This document shows positions 22,369 to 33,277 of a stretch of DNA of 64,000 nt, in pieces. Location of the stretch: the NCBI GenBank assembly GCA_023375675.1, contig JALQBC010000004.1, positions 558,001-622,000 of the forward strand. Direction: 5' to 3'. Position numbers and translations under genes: made by a program. How positions within the stretch are numbered: the stretch's first letter is position 1; each line of letters begins with the position of its first letter. The notes beneath the pieces are model-generated. The model did no database searches. It was not told the origin of the DNA and saw only the letters and a list, made by a program, of their open reading frames with translations. Origin of the DNA: Cytospora piceicola (Eukaryota; Ascomycota; Sordariomycetes; Diaporthales; Cytosporaceae).

Positions 22369-24992
22369 CTAACGGCGCCGGCTGGAACTGCGGTCCCGAT
22401 CACGTCGAGGGGAGCGGTCTCGGTTACGATCGCGGTCGCGATCTCTGTCCTTGTCTCTGGTGCGGTCCCTGTCCCGCGAGTCGTCCCTTACGCGGTGGCG
22501 GGTGCGGCTTCTGCTCCGGGGTGTCCGGCTGCGTCGCCTGTCCTTGACTCGGTCTCTCGAGCGCTCACGGTCCCGCTCACGGTCCCGCTCACGGTCCCGG
22601 CGAGGAGACGAGCTGCGGTCGCGGCGGATGATCGAGTCTCGACGGCTGTCCCGTCTGGTAGGAGTCCTGCTACGTCTCCTGCTGCTTCCGGGAGGCACAT
22701 AACGATCGATATCATCAGGGACGCGTCGTCTCTCTTCAGGAACAGCATGTCGTCTCACATCAGGAGACCTCTCACCATCAACCTCGAAGTCGATGCCAGG
22801 GACAGGCTTGCCCTTCTCGCGTGCTTCCTTTTGCGCGGCCAGATATGCTTTCGCTTCTCGTTCTCGCTTCCTGACTTCCTCTTGCTTCCAGGCTTCTTTC
22901 TCGTCCTTGTCGAGGTAGGCAGGAGGACGGTCCAATGAACGTGGTCGTCTGGCCTTGTCCGTGCTTCTTGATCTCCTTCGAACAGATCTTGAACCCTCTC
23001 TCTTCTTCGACCTGGAACGAGATCTGACTCTAGCCCTGGACTTTGAGCGGTGCCTCGTTCGTGATTCAGAGCGTGACCGCCTTCTTCTCCTTACAGACCG
23101 TGACCTCTCACGTCGATCTGCTCTGTCAGGACTCCGTCTGCGAGGCGACCTAGATCTTCGGTAGGAGCTGTAATGGTCACGACGAGGCCGTGAGGGACTG
23201 CGAGATGTTCGTCTATCGTCCCTCCTCACAGACCGACTTCTCCGCCGTCTGACTGGTCGACTTGTCGATTTTCGAGAACGATGGTCACGGCTGCGACTGC
23301 GATCACGCCTTGGTTCCCTGACGTCCTTCGAATCCTTAGCATCATCCACAGGTCGCTTGCTCCGCGATGCGGGTCGATCACGACGCTTGTATGAGTCACG
23401 ATTTTGATCTCTGTCGTCTCGATCACGGCGTCTCGCCGGGGACGGGCTTCGCCGTATGTCTTTCCGTGGAACATCCCTCAGTGACGAGTTTCTCGGCTTG
23501 AGGCTGGGCGACCTTTGGCGACTCCTGCCTCGAACGTCCTTGGTTGCTGTAGCAGGCGAAGGCAGTCTGCGACGAGAGTGGGAGCGGTGCCTTGTGGGCG
23601 TACGAGACCGCTTCCTCTCTTCCTTGATCTTGACATCCTTCAATTCCTTGACGACCTCTGCAGGTTTGCTGTCCTTTACAGGCTTGACCTCTTTAGCCTC
23701 TTTGGACTCCGAGGAATCCGCAGGTTTCGATCTCGTTGATGCTAACTCAGCAGGCTTCTTAGCGTCCGAAACCTTCGGGGGCTCCCTGCGAATGGGGTTG
23801 ATGGCTGATGCTGGAATGGTCCTGCGAGGCGGCGGCTTCAGCTCCTCGTCGACTTCCAACTCGGGCTGTTTGGACGAGACACGTTTGCTATCCCGAAGAA
23901 GATCAGCCAAGGCTTCTTCCTCGAGACGTGAGAGCTCCTCTTTAGACAATTGCTTCTTCACGTCCTCAGGGCGGCCACGGCTATCCTCCCTGACACTGCG
24001 GCGCCGGCGGTGTCGATCCCTTGAGCGGTCCCTATCCCGGCGATCTCGTGAGCGAGTTCTGTCTCTGTCGCGACGCTCTCGAACCCGATCTCTGTCTCGG
24101 CTTCTATCGCGATCCCTATCACGGACTCGGTCGCGATCTCTGGACCGGTCTCGATCACGCTCACGCTCACGCTCACGTTCACGTTCGCGTTCGCGTTCCC
24201 TCTCCCGCTCCTTTTCGCGCTCTTCTCTCCGCTTTGATTCACGCGCAGCTCTCTCGGCCTCGCGTTTCTTCTGCTCAGCGCGCTCTTCTCGCTCAGCAAT
24301 TTCCCTCCTCTGCCGGGCAATCTCTTCCTCCATAGCCTTCAGGTCTTCATATTTCTTGTCGCGCTCGGCACGCTTCTCCCCGATTTCGGCCGCATATTCC
24401 TCGTCTGCCTTGGCGCCTTTGATGCGCTCGGCCTCTGCGGCTTCCTCGCCGATTTCGATTTTGCGTAGCTCACGGACCTGTTCCTCGATTGCGCCTACGT
24501 CGATGAGGCTCTCAAATACAGCTTCAGCCTTCTTGTAGACCCCTGTTCGATCCAAAGCACCATCAATGAGGGCGACTGCCTTGCCGCGGTCGAGGGTCAG
24601 CAGTTGTGTAGGGTTTCGTTCGATTTCCTCTTCGGCGACCTCGAGGATTGCTTTCGTGACTAGCTCACGGTGCTCCTGTTTCAAAGCAACGAGAAGTCAG
24701 TCACTGTTTGAGAGGACAGATCTGTGAGTTGGGTGAGCCCCTTAGCACATACACTAGCCTCGAATGTCTCCCAGACATTCTTGCGCGTGGTATCGTAGCC
24801 TCCCTTCTTCTTAAAAGCATGAGCCAGACCTTCGATGGCCGATCTCGTTGCAGATGTGAGGGGCAGTTCGGATGCCTTGAACTTTCTGGGCTGGGAAGCA
24901 GTGGCCGGAGCATCGGTCATGGTGCTGTCAGGGTCTGCCGATTGACCGCCTGTCGCAGGCGTCGCGGTCGCATTGACAACGACGGCAGCCAT
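22369..24992 (-). CDS. SHG1: COMPASS subunit Shg1 (BOD1/SHG1 domain) with long RS/RE/RD tail
   Basis: Probable subunit of the Set1/COMPASS histone H3K4 methyltransferase in the nucleus. Two exons on the minus strand (24992-24753 and 24675-22369; intron 77 bp, donor GTATGT, acceptor AACAG) give 848 aa. After an Ala/Thr-rich start, the BOD1/SHG1 domain lies at about 38-150 (FKKKGGYDTTRKNVWETFEAS, then the ILEVAEEEIERNP region, then VFESLIDVGAIEEQV), followed by a charged coiled-coil-like stretch. The remaining ~600 residues are dominated by RE, RD, RS and SR dipeptides, partly encoded by near-perfect short tandem repeats (about 22565-22600 and 24145-24195). Yeast Shg1 is only about 140 residues, so most of this protein is extension. 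An SR-type splicing factor is the alternative label; the N-terminal domain argues for Shg1. Divergent from the complex I-like gene. Confidence 0.85.
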
Positions 24993-25618
24993 CGTGTTAG
25001 GGCGCCTGATTGGCGACTCAACAAGAAAGAGAGACTGATTTCATTGATGGGAAACCAGAAGATCAGTAGGATTTTAGGGATAGATTCAGTGTTAGAAGTG
25101 GTAGAAGAAGTGGGAGAAGAAAGGCGGACAGAACAGACTGGCGCGATCGCAAACCCAAAAGTTCAGTCGCGGTTGTCAGTTGATGGAATTGATGGACAGA
25201 ACTGCACTCAAGTGACTGCAGGGATGCAAAATTGTGTGGGGCTGATGGGGAACCCTTGCAGCACCGACAAACTGACAGAGTAGCCGCATGTGGGGCTTTT
25301 GGGCAAGTGAGCATCGCGTGCAAGGGCTGCACGGCCCCACAACCTAGCGCGACTGTGTCAGGACAGCCGGGAAACACTTCAGCCCGCGACGTCAACCCGC
25401 CGTGTTTACACAGTAGGAAGCTCCATTAAAGCTCCCAGCTATTGTCACCTGTCAATCAGTTCAACCACAATTCCGAATCCCAAGCTTCTAAAGAAGAAAC
25501 CCTCTACTGCGAGCACAACTCACTGAGTGTTGCTCCGTAGAGCCTCACCCTTGTTCTCCACTTCCAAACTTCCCCTCAATTTACGTCCTCGGCTATCACC
25601 AATCGCAAACGAGTCAAC
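24993..25618. promoter_or_regulatory. Divergent promoter region SHG1 / complex I-like subunit
   Basis: 626 bp between two divergent start codons. It contains both 5' UTRs and presumably both promoters. No specific element could be assigned. Confidence 0.55.
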
Positions 25619-25957
25619 ATGGTCTCCCGAATCTTCTTCTGGGCGGGCTTTGGTACGTGATTCTAGATATTCAACTGCCGCTATTCATGAACACTTCGAA
25701 AAGAGGAGCCTCTAACGAATGATTGACTAGGCGTGGCCACCCGACTTTGGCAACTGGGTCTCGAGATGCGCCCTCTCTTTAACCGGGGATCCTTGTGGGC
25801 ATACCCCGTCTTCGCCGGGTGCGGAGCGAGCTTTGGATACTGGCTCGAGATTGTCGACAAGAAACAGACGGCAATCTTGAACGAGAGGAAGGAGTCGATT
25901 CTGGCCAAGCGTGCACGGAGAGCAGCACGCGAGGGTGGCGCCACGGACGCGGCATGA
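25619..25957 (+). CDS. Small mitochondrial membrane protein, probable NADH:ubiquinone oxidoreductase (complex I) accessory subunit
   Basis: Two exons, 25619-25652 and 25731-25957, with a 78 bp intron splitting the Gly codon after WAGF, encode 86 aa. The protein begins with a short hydrophobic segment (SRIFFWAGFGVATRLW). A second hydrophobic stretch rich in Trp, Tyr and Gly follows (LWAYPVFAGCGASFGYWLE), then a Lys/Arg/Glu-rich helical tail (KKQTAILNERKESILAKRARRAAR). This one- or two-membrane-segment plan with a charged C-terminal helix matches what I recall of small fungal complex I accessory subunits (often annotated as 6.6 or 14 kDa subunits). The exact subunit is uncertain. The ATG context (CAACATGG) is good. 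Confidence 0.75.
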
Positions 25958-26521
25958 GTACAAGGGGATTACACATGAGTCGGGTGTGGATGGGGCACGA
26001 CACATAGAAGACGAAATGACCGTTATCACGAATCAATGAGCTTGCGCCTTCATTAGACTCTTCTGCCTACGGGTAGCGATATTCGTCCCCTTGTTATCAC
26101 TACACTCGCCCAATTATTGGCATCTGGGGTTCGAAGATTCCGCCAGCCAATGTACTTTACTTGATCTAAACATCTGAACCCGCCGTCTCCCGATTTGCCT
26201 GGATTTGCCCTAGATTTCCGTCGAAACATTTCCAAGAGGAAACGCACCTTCCGACCATGTCTTCCAGTATCCTCAAACTATGCCACTGGCAATCGGGATC
26301 TGACACACAAGAGCTTGGAAACGATTCGAATGGCTCAACGACCACCCTTCAAGCAGCGAGGCATCAAACCAAAGTGCGAGTAGGGCCAGCAACTCCACCG
26401 CTCCTGTCTCTCACCGAAAGGCTTCCCTCGCCCCTGACGGCCAGTGCCATGTAGCAAATGTTCGCGGGTGTCTTGAAAAGAACGCAATGCCGAAATAGTT
26501 CTTTTGATCTCGTTCAATCGT
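25958..26521. other. Convergent 3' intergenic region
   Basis: Holds the 3' ends of the complex I-like gene (+) and GCD2 (-). Short open frames only. GGTTCGAAG at about 26128 resembles part of a tRNA B box, but no cloverleaf could be built. Confidence 0.6.
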
Positions 26522-27901
26522 TCAACTGCGCTCGTCCATCTTCCTCAAGACAGGAAGAATAGCTGTTGTAGAGCCAGCTGCATTTCCTTCCTCACTTTCC
26601 GTCACAACTATAGACACATATTTCTCCCTCGTCGTATCAAAAAGCAGCCGAAGGGACACGGCGGTATTTCGCTCGGGGTCAATCTCATTGTATGTCAAAG
26701 AGTCGACAGAGACACGATCTCTGTCGAAGTTGACGGTCTCGAGAAGCGCGATGACAGGAACCTCTGCGTCCTTAGCCGCGATGGCAATGTCGCAAGTGCC
26801 TGCCGGTCCATACAACGAGCCGTTGGCGAACATTGCCTCGGCACCCAGGAATATCTTTGACGCGCGTCGAATGTTGATGCTCAGTCCCGCTAGGCTGGGA
26901 TAGTAATAAACTCGAACTCCTGCGTTCCTGAGCACCTTTGCCAACTCCTGACCGGAGCGCTCGAAGGGGTCGTCAACAATGGCCACCTCAAACTTTGAGC
27001 CTACGGACTTGGCTGTCAGAAGTGCTTTTCGGACCAGCCTTGAATTGCCGTACGTGAGGATTGTGTCGCCGTCGGATATCATGGTTGTAGCCTTTGAAAT
27101 GATGGAGTCTTCTGCGTAGAATATTCTCTCCTGAATGAACAGGTCTATCGCCTGACACAGTTGCTCCCTCGAGTTCTCATCTGACTGGTCAAGATCAAGC
27201 TTCGCAATTCTTGACTTCAACATCCGGATAGCGTTGCCCATGGAGAAACTCATTGGTCGACACTCAATCAGGTAGTCGATCTGGGGGTTAAGTACGTGTG
27301 GTAAGAAATGACGGGAGAACACATGCCCTGGCGGGCTCTCATACGACTCGATGACCTACTTTCTGTCAGCGCCGTTACATATGACCGGAGTTGACGAGCT
27401 GCTCACCTTCTTGAACGCCATCAGTGTCGCCTCAAGCCTTGCCACGCTGTCTTTCAACGTAAATGTGGCCATCTGCTGGCCGATAGCCAAGACTGCTGGG
27501 TGAACATCCTTGTCGGCTTTTGACAGTGGAAGCTTCCTCGCCATCGGCAGGTGACTGAAGGCCTCGGGCACGACTGGACCTGTGGGTTGCTTGGGGGCTA
27601 CTACCGGCGCAGGAGTTGGAACCGGTTTCTTAGATCGGTTCGCAGCCGAAGTGCCGGGCGCATCTTGCTTGGGTTTGGTCTGCTTCCCACCGCCTTGCTT
27701 GTCGTTTCCAGCAGCGGGCGCGGGCGCTGCCGCAGCAGTTGGCTCTGGAACCTTGGCCTGTTCTCTGCGTGCAGCCTTCTCGGCCTTTTTCTTGGCTTTC
27801 AAGGCGGCTCCTGACAGTTGGGAAGCCGCAGCGGGTTCAGCAGCAGTTGGCGCTGGTGCTGGCGCCGCTGCTGGGGCAGCAGGAGGAGCGGTCTCCGCCA
27901 T
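26522..27901 (-). CDS. GCD2: Translation initiation factor eIF2B subunit delta
   Basis: A regulatory subunit of the eIF2B guanine-nucleotide exchange factor that recharges eIF2 with GTP in the cytosol. It forms part of the site that senses phosphorylated eIF2 alpha. Two exons on the minus strand (27901-27407 and 27355-26522; intron 51 bp, donor GTGAGC) give 442 aa. The first ~115 residues are Ala/Pro/Lys-rich and disordered, as in other eIF2B delta proteins. The conserved core starts at HPAVLAIGQQM and runs through MAFKK/VIESYESPPG, LNPQIDYLIECRPMSFSMGN and the Rossmann-like part (DGDTILTYGNS, VAIVDDPFERSG, KIFLGAEAMFANGSLYGPAG, YNEIDPE). Exon 1 ends exactly between MAFKK and VIES. The C-terminus has an acidic/Gly insertion after VVTE. 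The start at 27901 (MAETAPPAAP) is the first ATG of the open exon. Confidence 0.95.
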
Positions 27902-28729
27902 AATGCTGTGGTGTGGTGTGATGTGTTTTGTTGTGTAAGGATGGTGGTGAGTGAGGTGAGTCAAAACAGTTTGAAAGCGCAGTGATGTATGGCAGGCAGT
28001 ACAAAGTACTTTCAGATTTCTGCCCCGCGCTAAAATCCGGGCTGGGGTTCAATGTTTGCACTGGCCCACGACTTGCAGTGCCACTAACACGGCTGGAGCC
28101 GAGGTTCTGCTAAAGATTGGCTCCAAAGTATTTAGTACCCAAGACTCGGTGTATGTTTTTTATTTTTATTTTCTTGCTGGTTATATCAGTTTCATTTTCT
28201 TTAACATATGTAAATTGCATGTTTGCAGGAGAGGCTCGTCGAATCAAGAACAGGTGCCTCCAGTTGTAATTCGTGATCAATAGCTATTGGACACTTTTTT
28301 GCTCCATTATTGTCACAATACCCAAAGACAATGATAAGTCCACCGAAATTGATTCAGACTCAACAGTGTGAGTTGACTGCCACGTACTGACATGTCACTG
28401 ACCATCTGGCTTGGGCTCACTGTGATGTCTATCTCAGTAGATACGCTACTTTGTTACGAGGATGTTGAGTGCAGCGACATTGCAACCTGGAGCCTCCTCA
28501 CCCGGGCAGCTTGAAAAGCCCAGTACCTCGCCCAAAGTACATTGTTCTCACCACCAAATACTTCACAGGTTTGGGACGGTCAGAGGAGGTTTTGTTTCCT
28601 TTCCTTTCAAGGCGCATAGTATAGATATCATACCTAGACCCATGCTGGAATATCTACAAGTACAGCCAACACTATGTTATCTACAGTCCTCCATCCGTAT
28701 TTTGACAGGAATATAAGCCAGTCCCCATC
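27902..28729. other. Intergenic region between GCD2 and mtIF3
   Basis: Both flanking genes are on the minus strand, so this contains the GCD2 promoter and 5' UTR and the IF3 3' UTR. No gene recognised. The part at 28140-28230 is T-rich on the plus strand. Confidence 0.6.
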
Positions 28730-29665
28730 CTATATTACAGCAACCTCTTCAACAACCTCCTCAACATGCTTGGGCCACTCCTGTGCTTTGCCCTGCAAGA
28801 ACAGCCTCAAGCTCCCCAATACCTGACCCTCCCTCTTCTTCCACTCCTTGGAGTCTGTGACCTCCGCAACGGCCGTCTCAATCCTCTCCAATAGTGCCTT
28901 GGCATCCTTATCCGCGATCCTAGCCTTGGAGCCCTTCTTCTTCAGCAGAAGCACCTGCACCTTGTAGCCCTTAGCCAGGAACTTCTGCATCGTCTTCAGC
29001 TTGTGCTCGAGGTCGTGCGGCGCCAGCGCCCAGTTGAGCTCCAGCTCCTTCTCCTTGACGACCGCCTGCTTCTTGCGCTCCTTCAGCTCCTTCGCCCGGG
29101 TCAGCTCCTCCTTCTTGTTGACGATCTTGCAGATGGGCCACCGCGGCGCCTCCTCGTCCTCGGGCCGCGGCATCACCACCGCCTGCAGCGAGCACTTCCT
29201 CAGGTCCAGCTCCGCCAGCACCTCCTTGACCGGCCGGGGCCCCGCCAGCCGCTCGTGCCCGTCCTCGCTCGGCGTCTTGACGAAGACGTACGGCCACGTG
29301 ATCTCGTCGTCGCGGGGGAGCCGGCCCAGCTTGCTTTTCACGCGGGGCCCGGGCCGGTTCTCATCCTCCTCCTCGGCGCGGAACGGTGGCGGCTGTCGCC
29401 CCCCGCGGGCTCTGAAGTTGCTGGCGCTTGTGGTTCTTGTGCTGCTGCCGCTGCCGCGGTCGAAGAACGAGCCTGTCCTAGGGCCTTCTTGGGCCTGGCC
29501 TGTATTCCTGCCTGCCCAGTATGTCCGTGCTTGTTGTAGGGGTGCGAGGAGCGCGGGCACGAATATTCTTGTGAGGTGTAGCGAGTCGGAATTCCCGAGG
29601 TTTGTTGGCATGAAGACACGCCGTAGGGCCGTGGCCGGGTTGAATACACATTTTTTGCTCGACAT
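28730..29665 (-). CDS. Mitochondrial translation initiation factor IF-3
   Basis: Binds the small mitochondrial ribosomal subunit and promotes start-codon selection and subunit dissociation. A single exon on the minus strand encodes 311 aa from ATG at 29665 (MSSKKCVFNP). The first ~60 residues are basic and hydrophobic with few acids, fitting a mitochondrial presequence. A Gly/Arg/Ser-rich linker follows. The IF3 N-terminal-like region includes PVKEVLAELDLRKCSLQAVV and PICKIVNKKEEL. The C-terminal alpha/beta domain has KELELNWALAPHDLEHKLKT and FLAKGYKVQVLLLKKKGSK. The last residues (EEVVEEVAVI) are acidic. Fungal mtIF3 proteins are divergent, so the call rests mainly on the C-terminal domain. 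Divergent from IMP1, another mitochondrial gene, about 400 bp away. Confidence 0.88.
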   Translation of the reverse strand: MSSKKCVFNPATALRRVFMPTNLGNSDSLHLTRIFVPALLAPLQQARTYWAGRNTGQAQEGPRTGSFFDRGSGSSTRTTSASNFRARGGRQPPPFRAEEEDENRPGPRVKSKLGRLPRDDEITWPYVFVKTPSEDGHERLAGPRPVKEVLAELDLRKCSLQAVVMPRPEDEEAPRWPICKIVNKKEELTRAKELKERKKQAVVKEKELELNWALAPHDLEHKLKTMQKFLAKGYKVQVLLLKKKGSKARIADKDAKALLERIETAVAEVTDSKEWKKREGQVLGSLRLFLQGKAQEWPKHVEEVVEEVAVI

Positions 29666-30071
29666 GTTGTAGGTCAAATTCGGTTTGGAGGAGGAGAGGT
29701 CGGTTGGGTGGCCACGCAGGAGTGAGTCGTGCCAATTGGTGGTGGTTTGGGTCGGTTTCGAGAGCTGATCTTCCCAGAGAAATTTTTGGACAGGGAAAAT
29801 GGGAAAAGCTTCGAATTCACGGTCGCGACCTATATGCAGCTTTCACAGCCAATCAAAACACGCCAATTTCTTTACATAAGCCAAACAAACATCTACATCG
29901 CTACATAGTAAATGTATCACTCAATCAAGTCTGCTTCATCAGCCCCCGGCTCTTTTTATTATCATTGATTCATGAAATCGGGCCCGGCCTCACCTTCAAG
30001 ACCGCATAACGACGATCCAGCAATGATCCTTTCATCAATCCAAGGCAGCTAATTTTCTATTGTATCCCGCG
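29666..30071. promoter_or_regulatory. Divergent promoter region mtIF3 / IMP1
   Basis: 406 bp separate the start codons of two nuclear genes for mitochondrial proteins, so co-regulation from a shared promoter is possible. No specific element was identified. Confidence 0.5.
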
Positions 30072-30647
30072 ATGCCAGCCATCCCCGGAAGGTCTTTCAC
30101 CCGCTACTTTGGCCACCCATTCAGTCTCCTCGCAGATGCGGCCAAGGTCCTTGCAGCAGCACATCTCTTCTGGGTGTACGGGTATGACTGGGGCAGGGTC
30201 TCAGGACCGTCTATGCTGCCCGGCTGGTCTGTCTGGGGTGAGGGCGCCGTGATATCTCACTGGTACCGCCGGGGCAAGGGCATCCAGATCGGTGATTTGG
30301 TCCGGTTCAAGATCCCCATCAACGACGAAGTGGCTATCAAGAGGGTACTGGGGCTTCCGGGTGACTATGTCATGATGAACACACCTGAGAGTGGGAGCGA
30401 TGCTATGATACAGGTGGGTGAGGTCTGAGGTGTAATGTGCAGTTCGGGAATGCTGATGATGGTGATGCAGGTTCCTCAAGGGCATGTATGGCTAATAGGC
30501 GACAATTTGCCTGCTTCACGGGACTCGCGGTTATATGGCCCAGTCCCTTTGGCTTTGATTGACGGGAAGGTGATTGCCAGGACAGGAGGGTGGCCGTGGC
30601 AGGTGCATTCAATCAACAATCCGTTTGAAACTGGGCAACGCCCGTGA
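30072..30647 (+). CDS. IMP1: Mitochondrial inner membrane protease subunit 1
   Basis: A serine/lysine-dyad signal peptidase (S26 family) on the intermembrane-space side of the inner membrane, which removes sorting signals from imported and mitochondrially encoded proteins. Two exons, 30072-30413 and 30471-30647 (57 bp intron), give 172 aa. A membrane segment lies at about 18-36. The catalytic Ser is in SGPSMLP (Ser47) and the general-base Lys in [11 protein letters not shown] (Lys90). The last family box is [16 protein letters not shown], close to the family consensus. The start at 30072 (MPAIPG) is the first ATG; the frame is open a few codons upstream but has no ATG there. Imp1 rather than Imp2 is favoured by overall similarity and length. 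Confidence 0.95.
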
Positions 30648-31201
30648 TTTGGGCTCAAAGATTCGTGTGTAACCTTCCCCAAGGGAGCGAATTACGGGAC
30701 TCAATGCCCCGACATGCGCGGCCACGATGCCGATGGGATGATCACGATTAACCATGATTGAAGGTATTCTTTGCCCGTGGAGGTGGCGAACTTTGGGTCT
30801 CATTACATGTCATAGGACGAGTCGGCCACCACCGACCATGCAGGCTCGTGTGCGCAGGGGATTTGAAGAATGAACTCGTCACCAATACAGTACACCACAC
30901 ACAGTAAATACAAAAGAAACGCAGTGTCATGTGGTGTTGTTGCTTGAGCAACAAAGTGTGAGGTCTGGCAGACTCATCACAGAATTGAAATGAGATATGC
31001 AGAGCCAACAAGAATCATAAAAGGCCACAACCGCTCTCCCCGTGCTTCAATATATATAGAGTTTCATACGCCAAGAAACACCATGCCGAACCTGCCGAGT
31101 CCAAGTAAATGCAGATGTAATCGACCAGGAAGGAAAACGCCGCGGTCCTTGACAGATGAGAATAACCAATGCCATAAACTTTCCGTACAGTCTTTCAGTC
31201 A
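30648..31201. other. Convergent 3' intergenic region IMP1 / VAC8
   Basis: Contains the 3' ends of IMP1 (+) and VAC8 (-). Only short, unsupported open frames. Confidence 0.6.
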
Positions 31202-33277
31202 TCAACCCTCGATGTGGGTCTTGGAGCCACTCTGACCCAATAGCTCCAGGCAACGCTGAGCAAGATTGACCACCTCGCCCTCGTCGTCCTCCTCGGGTTC
31301 ATTCTCGTCAGCCTCAACTGGTTTGTTCGCAATTTGCCTAATCATGTCAACAACGTCGTCAGACTTGCCGATCAATCCAATCAACTTTTTGTCTTCAGAT
31401 TCAAGGAGCTGGAGCAACGTCCAGATCGCGATATGTTGGAAAGTAGCATCGCTGCTCGCCAGGAATCTGCTCAAATAGCCATAAATCCCACCACTGGGCT
31501 CCGTCCACGCCTGTATGAAAATCGCATAGTCTCCGACTGTATTCTGGTTAGATCTCTTTTCGCCTGACCTGGTATTCAGAAGCATTAAAGACATACCTTT
31601 AGAGGACAGATTGCCCAAGGCCGCGGCACTGTTACCTTGAACCTCAATGCTTGATGACTGGGTGAGCGGTATCAGCACATCAAACACGCCGAGATCCAGA
31701 AGATGTGTCTTGAGCTCGTCGCTCAAAGCCAAGACTGCAATGGCGGCGGTCATTTCTGACTGAACCGTGACGGGCACATCAAGAACAAGCTGCTTGCACT
31801 TCTGCACTGCTCCAGCTTCCAGAACAAGGGCCTTGTTCCGGTCGGAGCTGGCAGCCAGGTTTCGCAATGTAGAAATAGCATGACACTGAATTTCCTCGTT
31901 GTCGGTGGAGCCAAGAAGATCCACCAGTGGTTTCAAGAAGCCTGCTTCAATGATCGGGGACTCGTTCATCGGATGTATCGAGATGTTCCGTATGCAAGCC
32001 ACCGCTGACAGTATCAGTGGCAGGTAGGATGACTGTAGGAGTCGGAGGAGAGGGTGCAGGCCGTGAGATCTGACGATATCGAGCTGATACTTTTCATCTG
32101 AAGCCAAGTTACGCAAGGCTAAGGCAGCTTGACACTGAACCTTGGGAGAAGATGAATCCATTAAATTAACGAGCGACTGGACCAGCTTTGGCTCTGACTG
32201 AGCAAGCTTCTTGCGGTTAGTAGCATCGACAGCAATGTTGCTGAGTGCCGTGGTACAGTAGTACTGGACATCGACGTCGGGGGAGGAAAGTAGTTGGACA
32301 AGGACGGGTATGGCTCCGGCGTTCACGAGCTGCTGGCGATTCTCATCTGCGTTGGAAGTCAGACCAGCCCTATCATACGGAAATACGCTTGATCTTACCA
32401 GAATGGGTCATGTTCAGAAGGGCCCCCGTAGCATTTCTCTGGACGCGCATGTCTCTTGACTTGGCCAACCGCGTAAGTGGGCCTAGAGCACCAGATCTCG
32501 CAATTTTGGCCTTGTTTTCTTCATGCGTAGCAAGATTCGTTATGCACCCGACAGCGTTGCACTGAACTTCGACATTTGGCGACAGCATTTGGCGGATAAG
32601 GGGCGGAAGCCCACCCAGCTGCACAATGAGGACTTTGTTTTCCGCTGTAGACTAGGTCAGACACTTTGCTCGAAACCTAGCGTCCCGAACAACTTACTGT
32701 TGACGGCAAGATTTCCAAGTGCTGCGCTCGCTGCCCGTTGCACTTCGATGTCGGAGCTCTGAAGCAAGAATAGTATCGGCTCAAGGGTATCGCGGTCGAC
32801 CTCCCGCACATCTGCTCGATTCCCTGTTAGCCATGGCTGACGCAACCAAACATCCTCGGCCAAAGTTACATGCACCCGGATGCTATGTTTTTGGCCAAGG
32901 TCCTTTGAAAGCCCACGCACCTCTCTCGGTTATCTCGGCAAATGTCAGGCTGGCACTCCGTTGGAGGTCGATGTTGTCAGAGAAGACAAGAGTGCTTAGT
33001 GCTCGAAGAGGTTCGCCGGAGAAGAAGTCGGTTTCGCCGCGCTGTGTGCTGTCAGCAGAAGGCCCAAGAGACTTGGTTTGTGAGGACAAAACGAGTAGTC
33101 ACGAACATTTTCGAGATACTGGAGAAGATCGGCGACCGCCTCCCGCTCGCTATCAGCAAGGACGGGCTCGTACAGGCCATCGCGGGATTTAGCTGTAGGG
33201 AGATTAGAAATGCCGGTAGAAACGTTATAGGATCCGAGAGGCATACCTCCACAGCATGAAGAGCTGCAGATGCCCAT
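31202..33277 (-). CDS. VAC8: Vacuolar armadillo-repeat protein Vac8
   Basis: A lipid-anchored vacuole membrane adaptor used in vacuole inheritance, nucleus-vacuole junctions, homotypic fusion and selective autophagy. Seven exons on the minus strand keep phase: 33277-33247, 33192-33107, 33041-32921, 32811-32698, 32644-32399, 32346-31597 and 31536-31202. They give 560 aa, the family length. The N-terminus [10 protein letters not shown] has Gly2 for myristoylation and neighbouring Cys for palmitoylation. Armadillo repeats run from about residue 80 to the end (e.g. [67 protein letters not shown]). The C-terminus has an acidic stretch ([10 protein letters not shown]) before a final helix. The donor after exon 2 is GTTCGT, slightly non-standard, but the joined protein LLQYLEN/RGETDFF is as expected. 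Six introns in the first half are typical of this gene in filamentous fungi. Confidence 0.96.

Noticed and set aside
23456..24538. 360-codon plus-strand frame opposite SHG1
   Set aside because: Mirror of the RS/RE-encoding repeats; its Ser/Arg/Leu composition is what antisense of such codons gives.
26115..26145. Possible tRNA B box (GGTTCGAAG)
   Set aside because: No matching A box, acceptor stem or anticodon arm could be placed at the right distances.
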